From Brevundimonas sp. 357 (GTDB lineage Bacteria; Pseudomonadota; Alphaproteobacteria; Caulobacterales; Caulobacteraceae): a stretch of 64,000 nucleotides of DNA. The translations under genes and the position numbers were made by a program. The notes beneath the pieces were generated by a model. It was not told the DNA's origin. It made no database searches and worked only from the letters and a program-made list of their open reading frames with translations. The first letter of the stretch is position 1; each line of letters starts with the position of its first letter. Positions 1 through 9,797 of the stretch are shown here, one piece after another. The stretch spans positions 186,001-250,000 of the forward strand of contig NZ_RHWX01000001.1 of NCBI RefSeq assembly GCF_003938605.1. Direction: 5' to 3'.

Positions 1-1521
1 GTCCACCACCACGTCCTTGTGGAACTTCTGACGGTATTCCGTGGCGACCTTCGAGGCGAAGACGACCGCTTCGGGATCGTCGCCGTTGACGTGGAAGATC
101 GGCGCCTGGACCATCAGGGCGACGTCAGACGGGTAGGGCGACGAGCGCGAGTTGCGCGGCGCCGTGGTGAAGCCGATCTGGTTGTTGATGACGAAGTGCA
201 AGGTGCCGCCGGTGCGGTAGCCCTTCAGCCCCATCAGGGCGAAGCACTCGGCCACCACGCCTTGCCCTGCGAAGGCGGCGTCGCCGTGGATCAGCAGCGG
301 CACGACCTTGGAGCGGTCCAGCACCCATTCGTTGTCCGGCTTGCCGACGTTGACCTCGGCCTCGCGGATGTCGAAGGCCTGCTTGGCGCGCGCCTTGCCC
401 AAGACGACCGGGTTGACGATCTCGAGGTGCGAGGGGTTGGCGGTCAGCGACAGGTGGACCTTGTTGCCGTCGAACTCACGGTCCGACGAGGCGCCCATGT
501 GGTATTTGACGTCGCCCGACCCTTCAATGTCCGACGGCACGGACGAACCGCCCTGGAACTCGTGGAAGATGGTCTTGTAGGGCTTGCCCATGACCGCGGC
601 CAGGGTGTTCAGGCGGCCGCGGTGCGCCATGCCGAAGACGATCTCGTCGACGCCCAGGGCGCCGCCGCGCTTGATCACCTGCTCCAGGGCCGGGACCATG
701 GCCTCGCCGCCGTCCAGGCCGAAACGCTTGGTGCCGGGGAAACGCTTGTGCAGGAAGCGCTCGAAGCCCTCGGCCTCGACCAGCTTCTTGAAGATGGCCA
801 GCTTGCCTTCCTTGGTGAAGGCGTTCTGCTCGAACTTGTCCGGGCCTTCGAAGCGCTGCTGCAGCCAGGCCTTCTCGTCCGGCTCGGCGATGTGCATGAA
901 CTGCACGCCGATGTTGCCGCAGTAGGTGCGCTTCAAGATCTCCAACACCTGGCGGACCGAGCCGGTCTCCAGGCCCAGGACGCCGTCCAGGAAGATCGGG
1001 CGATCCATGTCGGCGGCGGTGAAGCCGTAGAACTCGGGCGTCAGCTCCGGGTTCTGGATCGGCGGCTCGATGCCCAGCGGGTCGAGGTTGGCCTGCAGGT
1101 GGCCGCGCACGCGATAGGCGCGGATCAGCATCAGGGCGCGGATGGAATCGTGGGCGGCGGCGCGCACGTCGGCGGCCGAAACGGCGCCCGAGGCGTCAGC
1201 AACCGGAGCGGTCGGGCGAGGGCCGGGCTTGCCGGCGGCCTTGGGATCGACCTTAGGGGCGGGCCAGCGGCCGTCGAACACGGCGGTTTCCTCGGTCGGC
1301 TCGGAAGCGCCCGAGCGGCCCCAGGAGCCGGCGGCGGCTGACTGCTTCACCAGGTCGGCGTTGTCCTTCAGCTGATCGAAGAAGGCGCGCCATTCCCCCG
1401 ACACCGAGCCGGGGTCCGCAGCCCATTTTTCGTGCAGGTCCTCAATGAAGGCGGCGTTCGCGCCATAGAGGAAGGAGGTCTCGGCAAAGACCTGGTTCAG
1501 CCGACCCGCATCGTCCGCCAT
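1..1521 (-). CDS. sucA: 2-oxoglutarate dehydrogenase E1 component (3' part missing)
   Basis: Thiamine-diphosphate-dependent E1 subunit of the 2-oxoglutarate dehydrogenase complex, which makes succinyl-CoA in the TCA cycle. The frame reads from an ATG at 1521 off the left edge, giving about 507 residues of a protein that is usually near 950-1000. The N-terminus (MADDAGRLNQVF, then FLYGANAAFIEDLHEKW) is the E1o-specific N-terminal segment that docks to E2/E3. Further on come GMAHRGRLN, NPSHLEIVNPVVLGK and GDAAFAGQGVV, all characteristic of E1o. It lies downstream of sucC-sucD on the same strand, but a strong terminator (1655-1688) separates it from sucD, so it probably has its own promoter in 1522-1650. 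Identity is certain; the thiamine-domain remainder lies outside the window. Confidence 0.97.
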   Translation of the reverse strand, partial: MADDAGRLNQVFAETSFLYGANAAFIEDLHEKWAADPGSVSGEWRAFFDQLKDNADLVKQSAAAGSWGRSGASEPTEETAVFDGRWPAPKVDPKAAGKPGPRPTAPVADASGAVSAADVRAAAHDSIRALMLIRAYRVRGHLQANLDPLGIEPPIQNPELTPEFYGFTAADMDRPIFLDGVLGLETGSVRQVLEILKRTYCGNIGVQFMHIAEPDEKAWLQQRFEGPDKFEQNAFTKEGKLAIFKKLVEAEGFERFLHKRFPGTKRFGLDGGEAMVPALEQVIKRGGALGVDEIVFGMAHRGRLNTLAAVMGKPYKTIFHEFQGGSSVPSDIEGSGDVKYHMGASSDREFDGNKVHLSLTANPSHLEIVNPVVLGKARAKQAFDIREAEVNVGKPDNEWVLDRSKVVPLLIHGDAAFAGQGVVAECFALMGLKGYRTGGTLHFVINNQIGFTTAPRNSRSSPYPSDVALMVQAPIFHVNGDDPEAVVFASKVATEYRQKFHKDVVVD

Positions 1522-1654
1522 TTTTCTCTCAATCGTCCCTTTACAACCGCCCGCGCACAGCCGCGCGGAGAGCAGCGCCGTTCATATAGGCCCTGTTTCC
1601 TTACTGGTCATGACCGAAGGGAGGCGGACCGGGTGGAAATTGGTCGAATCGGCA

Positions 1655-1688
1655 AGAAAAAACGCCCCCGGACGATTCCGGAGGCGTT
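1655..1688 (-). terminator. Rho-independent terminator after sucD
   Basis: On the minus strand an 11-bp stem (AACGCCTCCGG pairing with CCGGGGGCGTT, one G-U pair, 6-base loop) is followed by a run of six T. It should end the sucC-sucD transcript before sucA. Confidence 0.85.
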
Positions 1689-1792
1689 ACAAAAGGTCAC
1701 ACGGCGCGAAAAACACCCCCGGAACGCGGATAGATCAGACTTTGGTCCAATCCGCCGCCCGCCCGGCGCCGAAGCCACTCGGAAGTGAATCC

Positions 1793-1834
1793 GGCGCTCA
1801 AGCAGCGAGCGACCGCGTTGCGAGCGTTAGCGCC
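1793..1834 (-). repeat. 42-bp structured 3'-UTR repeat, copy 1 (distal to sucD)
   Basis: Sense (minus) orientation: GGCGCT, 3 bases, a 9-base arm, GCG loop, a 9-base arm, TGCTTG, AGCGCC. The outer 6-bp stem is perfect; the inner stem is imperfect here (6 of 9 positions pair). It is 36/42 identical to the neighbouring copy at 1848-1889 and belongs to the family seen after mdh, asd and purH. Confidence 0.75.
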
Positions 1835-1847
1835 GCGCCTCCAAAGA

Positions 1848-1889
1848 GGCGCTGAAGCAGCGAGCCGCCGCGCGGCGAGCGGTAGCGCC
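1848..1889 (-). repeat. 42-bp structured 3'-UTR repeat, copy 2 (proximal to sucD)
   Basis: Same architecture as the copy at 1793-1834, in tandem with it after a 13-base spacer. It starts 29 bases after the sucD stop. Outer stem GGCGCT/AGCGCC is perfect, the inner stem pairs at 7 of 9 positions around the GCG loop, and the 3' hexamer reads TGCTTC instead of TGCTTG. Confidence 0.75.
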
Positions 1890-1909
1890 CGCACGCGCAG
1901 CGTGCGCCG

Positions 1910-1930
1910 CTGAAGGGCTTAACCCTTCAG
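1910..1930 (-). other. Hairpin straddling the sucD stop codon
   Basis: CTGAAGGG (1910-1917) and CCCTTCAG (1923-1930) form a perfect 8-bp stem with a 5-base loop that contains the sucD TAA stop (1919-1921). There is no T-run directly after it, so it is more likely a 3'-end stability or spacing structure than a terminator. Confidence 0.6.
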
Positions 1931-2821
1931 CACTTCCACCAGGGTCGCGCCCAGACGCGCCGGCGACGGCGAGACGCGGATGCCTGCGGCCTCCATGGCG
2001 GCGATCTTGGATTCCGCATCGCCCTTGCCGCCCGAGACGACGGCGCCGGCGTGGCCCATGGTGCGGCCCTTCGGAGCGGTACGACCGGCGATGAAGCCGG
2101 CCATCGGCTTCTTGCGGCCCTTCTTGGCTTCGTCGATCAGGAACTGGGCGGCGTCTTCTTCGGCCGCGCCGCCGATCTCGCCGATCATGATGATCGACTC
2201 GGTGGCGTCGTCGGCCAGGAACATCTCCAGCACGTCGATGAACTCGGTGCCCTTGACCGGGTCGCCGCCGATGCCGACGGCCGTGGTCTGGCCCAGGCCT
2301 TCGTTCGTGGTCTGGAACACGGCTTCATAGGTCAGGGTGCCCGAACGCGAGACGATGCCCACGTTGCCCTTCTTGAAGATGTTGCCCGGCATGATGCCGA
2401 TCTTGCACTCGTCCGGGGTCAGGACGCCGGGGCAGTTCGGGCCCAGCAGGCGCGAGTTCGAACGGTCCAGGCGGGCCTTGACGCGCACCATGTCCTGCAC
2501 CGGGATGCCTTCGGTGATGCAGGTGATGAAGGGGATCTCGGCCTCGATGGCCTCGATGATGGCGTCGGCCGCGCCTGCCGGCGGGACGTAGATGACCGTG
2601 GCGTCGGCGCCGGTGCGCTCCTTGCCTTCGGCGACCGAAGCGAAGATCGGCAGGCTTTCACCGTGCGAGCCGGTCCAGGTCTGGCCGCCCTTGGTCGGGT
2701 GCACGCCGCCGACCATCTGGGTGCCGTGATAGGCCAGGGCCTGTTCGGTGTGGAAGCCGCCGGTCTTGCCGGTCAGGCCCTGGACCAGGATCTTGGTGTT
2801 CTTATTGACGAGGATGGACAT
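1919..2821 (-). CDS. sucD: Succinate-CoA ligase (ADP-forming) alpha subunit
   Basis: Alpha subunit of succinyl-CoA synthetase, which converts succinyl-CoA to succinate with substrate-level phosphorylation. The 300-residue length is typical. It opens with the CoA-binding Rossmann domain ([20 protein letters not shown]) and has [10 protein letters not shown] and [10 protein letters not shown]. The phosphohistidine is His257 in GRTMGHAGA. The ATG at 2821 lies 46 bases after the sucC stop, so the two subunits form an operon in the order sucC-sucD. Its 3' end carries an unusual set of structures: a stop-codon hairpin, two copies of the 42-bp repeat and a terminator. Confidence 0.98.
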   Translation of the reverse strand: MSILVNKNTKILVQGLTGKTGGFHTEQALAYHGTQMVGGVHPTKGGQTWTGSHGESLPIFASVAEGKERTGADATVIYVPPAGAADAIIEAIEAEIPFITCITEGIPVQDMVRVKARLDRSNSRLLGPNCPGVLTPDECKIGIMPGNIFKKGNVGIVSRSGTLTYEAVFQTTNEGLGQTTAVGIGGDPVKGTEFIDVLEMFLADDATESIIMIGEIGGAAEEDAAQFLIDEAKKGRKKPMAGFIAGRTAPKGRTMGHAGAVVSGGKGDAESKIAAMEAAGIRVSPSPARLGATLVEVLKG

Positions 2822-2867
2822 GTGTCTGTGCTCTGAATTCTGTGTGTCTGCTGGGCGGTAGCGGTGC

Positions 2868-4058
<1,191 letters not shown>

Positions 4059-4105
4059 GTCTGGATCCGCGCCGTTAGGGAGGTTTGTGGAAACTTTGGC
4101 CGCGC

Positions 4106-4134
4106 TTATAGGCGTCGCGCCTTCGCCTGCGCAA
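4106..4134 (-). promoter_or_regulatory. Candidate promoter of sucC-sucD
   Basis: On the minus strand TTGCGC (4134-4129) and CTATAA (4111-4106) are separated by 17 bases. The -10 in context (CCTATAAG) also resembles the Caulobacter sigma-73 -10 consensus GCTANAWC. It leaves a leader of about 40 bases before the sucC ATG. Motif match only. Confidence 0.4.
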
Positions 4135-4226
4135 CCGTCTGTCGTCTTATGGCCCGGCAAGGCTTTTCTTATGCACGGCGACCGCCCCTACGCCGCGACC
4201 GCCATTGGATCGACAACGGATCAGGA

Positions 4227-5744
4227 TCAGTCGACCCAGTCCTTCTTCAGCGTTCGCGATGCGCCGAACAACAGGATGGAAGCCATGAGATAGAAGCCCA
4301 TGCCGGTGTAGATGGCCCAGCGCAGGCTCTCGTCGCCGAAGGTCGGGCGCAGCAGGTCGCTCATCCAGCCGAAGTAGTAGAAGCCCACGGCCAGACCGAG
4401 CAGGTTGTTGATCAGCAGGAAGATGGCCGAGGCGGTCGAGCGCATCGGCGCCGGCGCCAGATGCTGCACCGCCGCCGTCACCGGCCCCAGCCAGGCTAGG
4501 TTCAACCCCGTCGGAATCAGGAAGATCAGGAAGGCCAGCGCAAGAGCCATGGCGTGACTGCCGCCGCCCGGGATCAGGCCGATCAGCCAGGGCGAGTTCA
4601 TCGCCAGGATGAAACAGGGCGCCGAAATGATGAAGGCCACGGCCGGCACCAGCGGATAGGCTCCCTTGGACCGGCGCGCCATCTTGTCCGCCAGCGAACC
4701 GCCCAGCCAGATGCCCAGCAGTCCGCCGATCAGGGCGATGCCGGCGTAGTACCAGCTGACCTGCGCCAAGGTCAGGCCGAAGCTGCGCATGAAGAACAGC
4801 GGCAGCCAGCCCGCCACGCCGTAGCCGCACACCGAGGACGACGCGGCCCCCAGCGCCAGCAGCCAGAAGCTGCGCTTGCGCATGATGACCGAGCCCGTCG
4901 CCCGCGCGATGAACAGGGAGACGCCGATCACCGCGAACAGACCTGCGCCGAAGAAGGGAACCAGCGGGTTGTCGAGACCCGCGCCGAACAGGGACAACAG
5001 GCCCAGTCCGGCCAGGACGCCGGCGACGCCGAAGCAGACCAGGGCGACCTTGCGGCCCAGGCTGACATCGCCCTCAATCGGAACCGAGGCCGGCGCCGTA
5101 ACCGCGGCCTCAACCTTGGCGGCGGCGTCCGCACCGCCGCGCTGCGGATCACGCACCGTCAGCCGCAGCAGGGGCGCGACCAGGACGCCGAGCACCCCCA
5201 CGACGATGAAGGCGGTGCGCCAGCCGTACTGCGCCGCCAGCAGGCCGCCGACCAGCGTGCCGCCCGCCGTGCCCAAGGGAATGCCGAAGGCGAAGGCGGC
5301 CAGGGCCCGCGCCCGCTGGTTGGGCGGGAAGTAGTCGGCGATCAGCGAGTAAGCCGGGGCCACCCCGCCGGCCTCGCCTACGCCCACCCCCATGCGGAAC
5401 AGGAACAGCTGGCCAAAGGATCCCGCCACCCCGCACAGGGCGGTGAAACCCGACCAGACCGTCAAGGCGCCGGTCATGATCCACACCCGGCTGGCCCGAT
5501 CGGCCAGCCACGCCAGGGGGATGGCCAGGGTCGAATAGACCGAGGCGAAGGCGATGCCGCCCAGCAGGCCGAACTGTTCGTCGCTGAGCTGGAACTCCTG
5601 CTTCAGCGGCGCCGCCAGGATGCCGATGATCTGCCGATCCACGAAGTTCAGCATGTAAACAAAGATCAGGATCGCCAGCACATAGTAGCGATAACCTGGC
5701 GAGACGGCGCTTCCCTCGGCCCTTGCGGCTTCGATCTGGCTCAT
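4227..5744 (-). CDS. MFS transporter, Spinster-like family
   Basis: Inner-membrane major facilitator carrier of 505 residues with about 12 hydrophobic segments. The first segment (YYVLAILIFVYMLNFVDRQIIG) and the motif-A region PLAWLADRASRVWIM resemble the Spinster (Spns) branch, whose proteobacterial members are often annotated as carriers for organic anions or lipid-like compounds; the substrate cannot be told from sequence. A charged, alanine-rich cytoplasmic linker lies around residues 205-225, between the two six-helix halves. It lies 135 bases downstream of a TonB-dependent receptor on the same strand, with a terminator between. Together they could import one compound across both membranes, with the TetR/LytTR pair beyond the receptor as regulators. 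Confidence 0.88.
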   Translation of the reverse strand: MSQIEAARAEGSAVSPGYRYYVLAILIFVYMLNFVDRQIIGILAAPLKQEFQLSDEQFGLLGGIAFASVYSTLAIPLAWLADRASRVWIMTGALTVWSGFTALCGVAGSFGQLFLFRMGVGVGEAGGVAPAYSLIADYFPPNQRARALAAFAFGIPLGTAGGTLVGGLLAAQYGWRTAFIVVGVLGVLVAPLLRLTVRDPQRGGADAAAKVEAAVTAPASVPIEGDVSLGRKVALVCFGVAGVLAGLGLLSLFGAGLDNPLVPFFGAGLFAVIGVSLFIARATGSVIMRKRSFWLLALGAASSSVCGYGVAGWLPLFFMRSFGLTLAQVSWYYAGIALIGGLLGIWLGGSLADKMARRSKGAYPLVPAVAFIISAPCFILAMNSPWLIGLIPGGGSHAMALALAFLIFLIPTGLNLAWLGPVTAAVQHLAPAPMRSTASAIFLLINNLLGLAVGFYYFGWMSDLLRPTFGDESLRWAIYTGMGFYLMASILLFGASRTLKKDWVD

Positions 5745-5803
5745 GGACGTTTCCCGACTGATTTACTTGCGACGACGGTAGCGGCCGCGCCGCTCTGCGC
5801 CAC

Positions 5804-5841
5804 GAAAAAAGAAGGGCGGCGGCTCCAACGAACCGCCGCCC
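5804..5841 (-). terminator. Rho-independent terminator after the TonB receptor gene
   Basis: Minus strand: a perfect 9-bp stem GGGCGGCGG/CCGCCGCCC with a 10-base loop, followed by TTCTTTTTT. It separates the receptor from the downstream MFS gene. Confidence 0.8.
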
Positions 5842-5879
5842 GCGATCAGATGATCAGGCGTTCAGGAGAAAGCTCCAGA

Positions 5880-8114
5880 TCAGAACTTGTACTGCAGCGA
5901 CGCCGTCACGGTGCGCGGCGGGCCGTAGTAGCCGATCACGGAGTCGTTGTAGAAATCGCCGACCGGCGTCTTGGCGAAGTTGTAGCCGCCGACGCGGTAT
6001 TCCTCATCGGTCAAGTTCTTGCCGTACAGGCCGACGGTCCATTTGTTGCTGGGGTCCGTCCAGACGATGGACAGGTCCACCAGGGCGAAGGCTTCCTGGT
6101 CCAGATCGGCGTTCGGATACTCGAACTGGCTGTAGTCGTCGCGATAGCTGACCGACGGCGTCACGGCCAACGCCCCGCCCGCCAATTGTCCCTGCCAGGT
6201 CAGGCCCAAATAGCCGGTCCACTTCGGCGCGTTCTGCAACACGACGAGATCGGAGATGTCCTCATACTGCTGGGTGACCAGATTGTAGCGAATGAACTTC
6301 TCGAACTTGGAGTCCAGGTAGCCGACAGCGAAGTTTGCAGTCAGGCTATCGGTCAGGATCAGCGAGCCCTCAAACTCCGCGCCGTGGAATTTGGAGGCGC
6401 CGACATTGTCGACGAAGCTGGCGATGCCGCCCGGCGCCGGAACCTGGGTCGTGATCTGCTGGTCCTGGTACTCGTTATAGAAGATCGCCGAAGCGAAGTT
6501 CAGACGACGATTGAAGGCCGACCCCTTCAGGCCGATTTCATAGGAATCGACGGTTTCAGGCTCATAGCCGTTGACGGTATCCGGCGTCAGGATCGCATCG
6601 CCGCGCATGTCGAAGCCGCCCGACTTGTAGCCCTTCGAATAGGAGGCGTATCCGGTGATGCGGTCCGAGAAATCGTAGGACAGCGAGACCTTCGGCGTGA
6701 ACTGATCAAAGGACTTGGAGCGGGTGTAATCCGTGCGCAGCAGGATCGGATTGCGCGCCGTGCCGCCCAGCAGCGGGCTGCGCGTCGCGCCCAGATAGTT
6801 GGCGCGGAAGACGTGGCCGGTCTTGTCGTCGATCGTGTAGCGCGCGCCCAGGCCCAGGTGCAGACGGTCGGTCAGGTCCAGATTGACGTCGGTGAACAGG
6901 GCGACGCTGGTCGTCTCCACATAGCCGGCCGTGCCGATCACGATGCCGAAGTTCTGGGCGATCGTATCGAAGGCGCCCGACGCCGTACCGTCCAGATAGA
7001 AGATCCCCGCCACGCCCTGGATCCGGTCCGTGCTGAACAGCGCCTGGAGCTCCTGGGTGAACTGGTGGTCACCGTACACCGCAGGGACGTCCAGCGTCGG
7101 CGCTGGCGTGTTGTCGAAATCGATCAGGGTGTCCGTGTCGCCCGTGCGATAGGCTGTAATCGATTTGAAGGTCCAGACATCGTTGAGGTCGACCTGCGCC
7201 GTCAGCGACACGCCCTCGGTCGTGACCTTGTTGCGATCGCCCAAGCCCGCATAGGTATCGTACACGCTGTCCGGCACGCCCGCGCCCGGGCCGACGCCCG
7301 GCCGCTCGCGGTGGCCGTGACGGGGGTTGGAGCGGTCCTCGACCCGATCATAAGCCAGGCGGAAGAAGGCGTTGTCGTAGGGCTGGAACTCGACGCTGAC
7401 CCGCCCGGCGATGACGTCCTTGTCGTAATGCTCGGCTCCGGTGTTCAGGTTCTTGCCGAAACCATCACGATTGTAGCTGGCGACAGCCGCGCCGATACGT
7501 AACTTGTCGGTCACCGGCATGGAGCCCTGAGCCAGGAGATCGATCTGGTTATAGCTGCCGTAGGCGCCGCGTAGCGTCAGTTCCGGCATGTCCGAATCCA
7601 GTCGCGACGTCACGTACTTGATGGCGCCGCCGACCGTGTTGCGGCCGTACAGCGATCCTTGCGGCCCGCGCAGAACCTCAATCCGCTCAATGTCGAAGAT
7701 GTCGAGCACGGCGCCTTGGGGGCGCGCCACATAAACATCGTCGACATACAGGCCCACGCCCGGCTCGAAGCCCCACAGGGGATCCTGCTGGCCGATGCCG
7801 CGAATAAACGAAATGAGGGTGGAGTTGGAGCCGCGCGCCACCTGCACCGTCGCGTTGGGCGTCTGCTGCTGCAGGGCGGTGATATCCGTGGCGCCGGTCT
7901 GTTCCAGGCGCTCGGCGCTCATGGCCGACACCGATACCGGCACGTCCTTCAACGCTTCATCGCGACGGCGCGCGCTGACGATGATGTCGTCGACCGACGA
8001 AGCCTGTTCGCCGGTCGAGGGCGCATCCTGGGCCCGAGCCTGGGCGGCCGAGGCCATCACGCCGAATGCGGCGCCCGCCAAGAGGGCGGTCTTCACGAGT
8101 CTGTTCATTTGCAT
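5880..8114 (-). CDS. TonB-dependent outer-membrane receptor
   Basis: A 744-residue TonB-dependent receptor: signal peptide (to about residue 28, ...AQARAQDA), a short TonB-box-like stretch (VDDIIVSARRR), a plug domain (VPVSVSAMSAERLEQTGATDITALQQQTPN, IERIEVLRGPQGSLYGRNTVGG) and a beta-barrel ending in the aromatic YKF typical of BAM substrates. The sequence is of the large 'iron complex outermembrane receptor' type that is abundant in Caulobacterales and used for many substrates besides iron, so the ligand is unknown. Two starts are possible (8114 and 8108); an AGGA motif 5 bases before 8114 favours the first. It is divergent from a TetR gene across 171 bases, suggesting local control. Confidence 0.93.
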   Translation of the reverse strand: MQMNRLVKTALLAGAAFGVMASAAQARAQDAPSTGEQASSVDDIIVSARRRDEALKDVPVSVSAMSAERLEQTGATDITALQQQTPNATVQVARGSNSTLISFIRGIGQQDPLWGFEPGVGLYVDDVYVARPQGAVLDIFDIERIEVLRGPQGSLYGRNTVGGAIKYVTSRLDSDMPELTLRGAYGSYNQIDLLAQGSMPVTDKLRIGAAVASYNRDGFGKNLNTGAEHYDKDVIAGRVSVEFQPYDNAFFRLAYDRVEDRSNPRHGHRERPGVGPGAGVPDSVYDTYAGLGDRNKVTTEGVSLTAQVDLNDVWTFKSITAYRTGDTDTLIDFDNTPAPTLDVPAVYGDHQFTQELQALFSTDRIQGVAGIFYLDGTASGAFDTIAQNFGIVIGTAGYVETTSVALFTDVNLDLTDRLHLGLGARYTIDDKTGHVFRANYLGATRSPLLGGTARNPILLRTDYTRSKSFDQFTPKVSLSYDFSDRITGYASYSKGYKSGGFDMRGDAILTPDTVNGYEPETVDSYEIGLKGSAFNRRLNFASAIFYNEYQDQQITTQVPAPGGIASFVDNVGASKFHGAEFEGSLILTDSLTANFAVGYLDSKFEKFIRYNLVTQQYEDISDLVVLQNAPKWTGYLGLTWQGQLAGGALAVTPSVSYRDDYSQFEYPNADLDQEAFALVDLSIVWTDPSNKWTVGLYGKNLTDEEYRVGGYNFAKTPVGDFYNDSVIGYYGPPRTVTASLQYKF

Positions 8115-8285
8115 CCCAATCCTGTTTCCAGCCCGAGCGACGCTTTTATTCAGCGTTCAATGATTTTTTGCATTGGTGACGATCTTTCGCCCGCCTGTCA
8201 AACAGCCAAGCCTGATTTTCGCCACGGAAGGGTCCGCCCTGTGGCGCCGTTGCACTAACCCCCAAAGCGCGACTAGCTTCCGGCC

Positions 8286-9014
8286 ATGACGAAGAGCGAC
8301 CTGCCGCCGCCCCAGATTCCGCCGCTGCCCCTCGCGCCCGCCCGGCGCGGACGGCCCAAGAAGTCCAAGGCGGCCGCGGCGGGCGAGACGCGCGACGCCA
8401 TTCTGAACGCGGCCGAGGATCTGTTCTCCAAGCACGGCTTCTACGGCGTCACCATCCGCGAGGTGGCGCGCGAGGCGGGCGTGGATACGGCCCTCGTCCA
8501 CTATTATTTCGGAGCCAAGAAGGAGCTGTTCGACGCCGTCTTCAACCGTCGCGCCGAGGTGTGGAACGCCGAGCGCGTCGCCGCCGTCAATCGTTACGCC
8601 GAGGCTGCGGGCGACGCCATGACGCTGGAAGGGCTGTTCGAGGCCTTTCTGCGCCCGCCGTTCCAGTGGTCGCTGAAGGGCGGGCCGGGGTGGAAGCACT
8701 ACGCCGCTCTGGTGGCCCAGACCAACGCCAACCCGGCCTTCGGCGGAGAGACCATGGCCCGCTATTTCGACCCGGCGATCCGTCGCCTGCTGGAGCTGGT
8801 CAAGCGCATCATGCCCGAGGCGGACGAGGCCGATCTGTACTGGGCCTATCACAATCTGTCTGGCGCCCTGACCCTGACCCTGGGCGAGACAGGGCGCCTG
8901 GACCGCCTGTCCGGCGGCCTGTGCCAGTCCGGCGATCTGGACAGCGCCTGCGACTACATGGTGCGGTTCGCCGCCGCCGGCTTCCGCGCCGTCTGCGGTT
9001 CGAGGCGCGCGTGA
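8286..9014 (+). CDS. TetR/AcrR family transcriptional regulator
   Basis: A 242-residue TetR-type regulator. After a proline- and lysine-rich N-terminal tail of about 32 residues (RRGRPKKSK looks like an AT-hook-type DNA clamp) comes the TetR HTH (VTIREVAREAGVDTALVHYYF, about residues 55-75). The C-terminal part matches the larger TetR_C ligand domain class, but its ligand is not predictable. It is divergent from the TonB receptor and overlaps the following LytTR gene by 4 bases (GTGA), so these two regulators are co-translated. A role in controlling the receptor is inferred from position only. Confidence 0.93.
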   Translation: MTKSDLPPPQIPPLPLAPARRGRPKKSKAAAAGETRDAILNAAEDLFSKHGFYGVTIREVAREAGVDTALVHYYFGAKKELFDAVFNRRAEVWNAERVAAVNRYAEAAGDAMTLEGLFEAFLRPPFQWSLKGGPGWKHYAALVAQTNANPAFGGETMARYFDPAIRRLLELVKRIMPEADEADLYWAYHNLSGALTLTLGETGRLDRLSGGLCQSGDLDSACDYMVRFAAAGFRAVCGSRRA

Positions 9015-9793
9015 CGGCTCGACTGGATTTCTCGCCGGGGTCCAAGGCGCGGGACTTCCTGCGCGGCCTGGCGGTGGCCGTCGGGGCGGGCGTCTTCCTG
9101 GCGCTGGGCGGCGCCTTCGGCTCCAACGGCGCGCCGCTGGCCCAGCGTCTGGCCTATTGGGTGCCCGTGCTCGTCGTCGGCGGCCTGTGGGGGCACCTAT
9201 GCAGCCTGCTGGTCGAGCGCTTCATCGACGTGGACGCGCGCCCCTGGCTGGGCGTCGCCGCCCTGACCCTGGTCATCACCGGGCCGCTGACGCTCATGGT
9301 CTGGGCCATGACCGGCCTGATGTTCGAAGGCCGGCTGCGCCACGCCGACGACCTGCGCCACTTCTTCCCGCCGGTGGCCCTGATCACCGCCGTGCTCAGC
9401 ATCCTGAACGTCTTCCTGGGCCGCAAACAGCCGGTCGAAACCCACGCCGCCGCGCCGGGCGGCGCGCCCGCCCGTTTCCTCGACCGCCTCCCGCCTCGCT
9501 TGCGCGGCGCGCGGCTGATCGCCGTCCAGGCCGAGGACCACTATCTGCGCCTGCACACCGACAGAGGCTCGGACCTGATCCTGATGCGGCTGTCCGACGC
9601 CCTGACTGAGCTGGAGGGGCTGGAGGGCGCCCAGACCCACCGCAGTTGGTGGGCGGCCAAGAGCGCCGTGGCCTCGGTCGTGCGCGGCGACGGCCGCGCC
9701 GCCCTGACGCTGGACGGCGGTCCCGGCGGCGAACTGGTCGTCCCCGTCAGCCGCCGCTACGCCAAGGCCCTGCGCGACGCGGGCTGGTGGTGA
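9011..9793 (+). CDS. Membrane-anchored LytTR-family DNA-binding regulator
   Basis: Translated from a GTG at 9011 that overlaps the stop of the TetR gene, giving 260 residues. The N-terminal half has four hydrophobic segments (for example FLRGLAVAVGAGVFLALGGAF, YWVPVLVVGGLWGHL, ALTLVITGPLTLMVWAM, VALITAVLSILNVFLG). The C-terminal ~100 residues are a LytTR domain (LIAVQAEDHYLRLHTDRG, then THRSWWAAKSAV and ending RRYAKALRDAGWW). Such one-component membrane LytTR proteins are common in Caulobacterales and Sphingomonadales and are usually of unknown signal. There is no response-regulator receiver domain. Convergent with corA, whose stop is 4 bases away. Confidence 0.9.
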   Translation: MTARLDFSPGSKARDFLRGLAVAVGAGVFLALGGAFGSNGAPLAQRLAYWVPVLVVGGLWGHLCSLLVERFIDVDARPWLGVAALTLVITGPLTLMVWAMTGLMFEGRLRHADDLRHFFPPVALITAVLSILNVFLGRKQPVETHAAAPGGAPARFLDRLPPRLRGARLIAVQAEDHYLRLHTDRGSDLILMRLSDALTELEGLEGAQTHRSWWAAKSAVASVVRGDGRAALTLDGGPGGELVVPVSRRYAKALRDAGWW

Positions 9794-9797
9794 GCCG

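Larger units (their letters stand above)
1522..1918 (-). other. Intergenic region sucD-sucA with repeats, terminator and sucA leader
   Basis: This 397-base gap has no convincing gene. Read on the minus strand from the sucD stop it holds a hairpin across the stop codon, two copies of a 42-bp structured repeat, a Rho-independent terminator, then about 130 bases of sucA leader. The leader contains a weak promoter candidate: a CTATAT -10 (complement of 1584-1589) with ATGAC about 17 bases upstream. A 65-codon open frame on the minus strand (1697-1894) is mostly repeat DNA and was rejected as a gene. Confidence 0.6.

Noticed and set aside
1697..1894. A 65-codon minus-strand frame downstream of sucD
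   Set aside because: It consists mostly of the 42-bp repeats and terminator-proximal sequence and has no ribosome site.
4554..7502. A very long open frame (over 980 codons) on the plus strand across the MFS and TonB receptor genes
   Set aside because: Its translation is low-complexity, rich in Arg, Gln, Gly and Ala, with no domain; it is the antisense frame of two clear genes, as expected at high GC.
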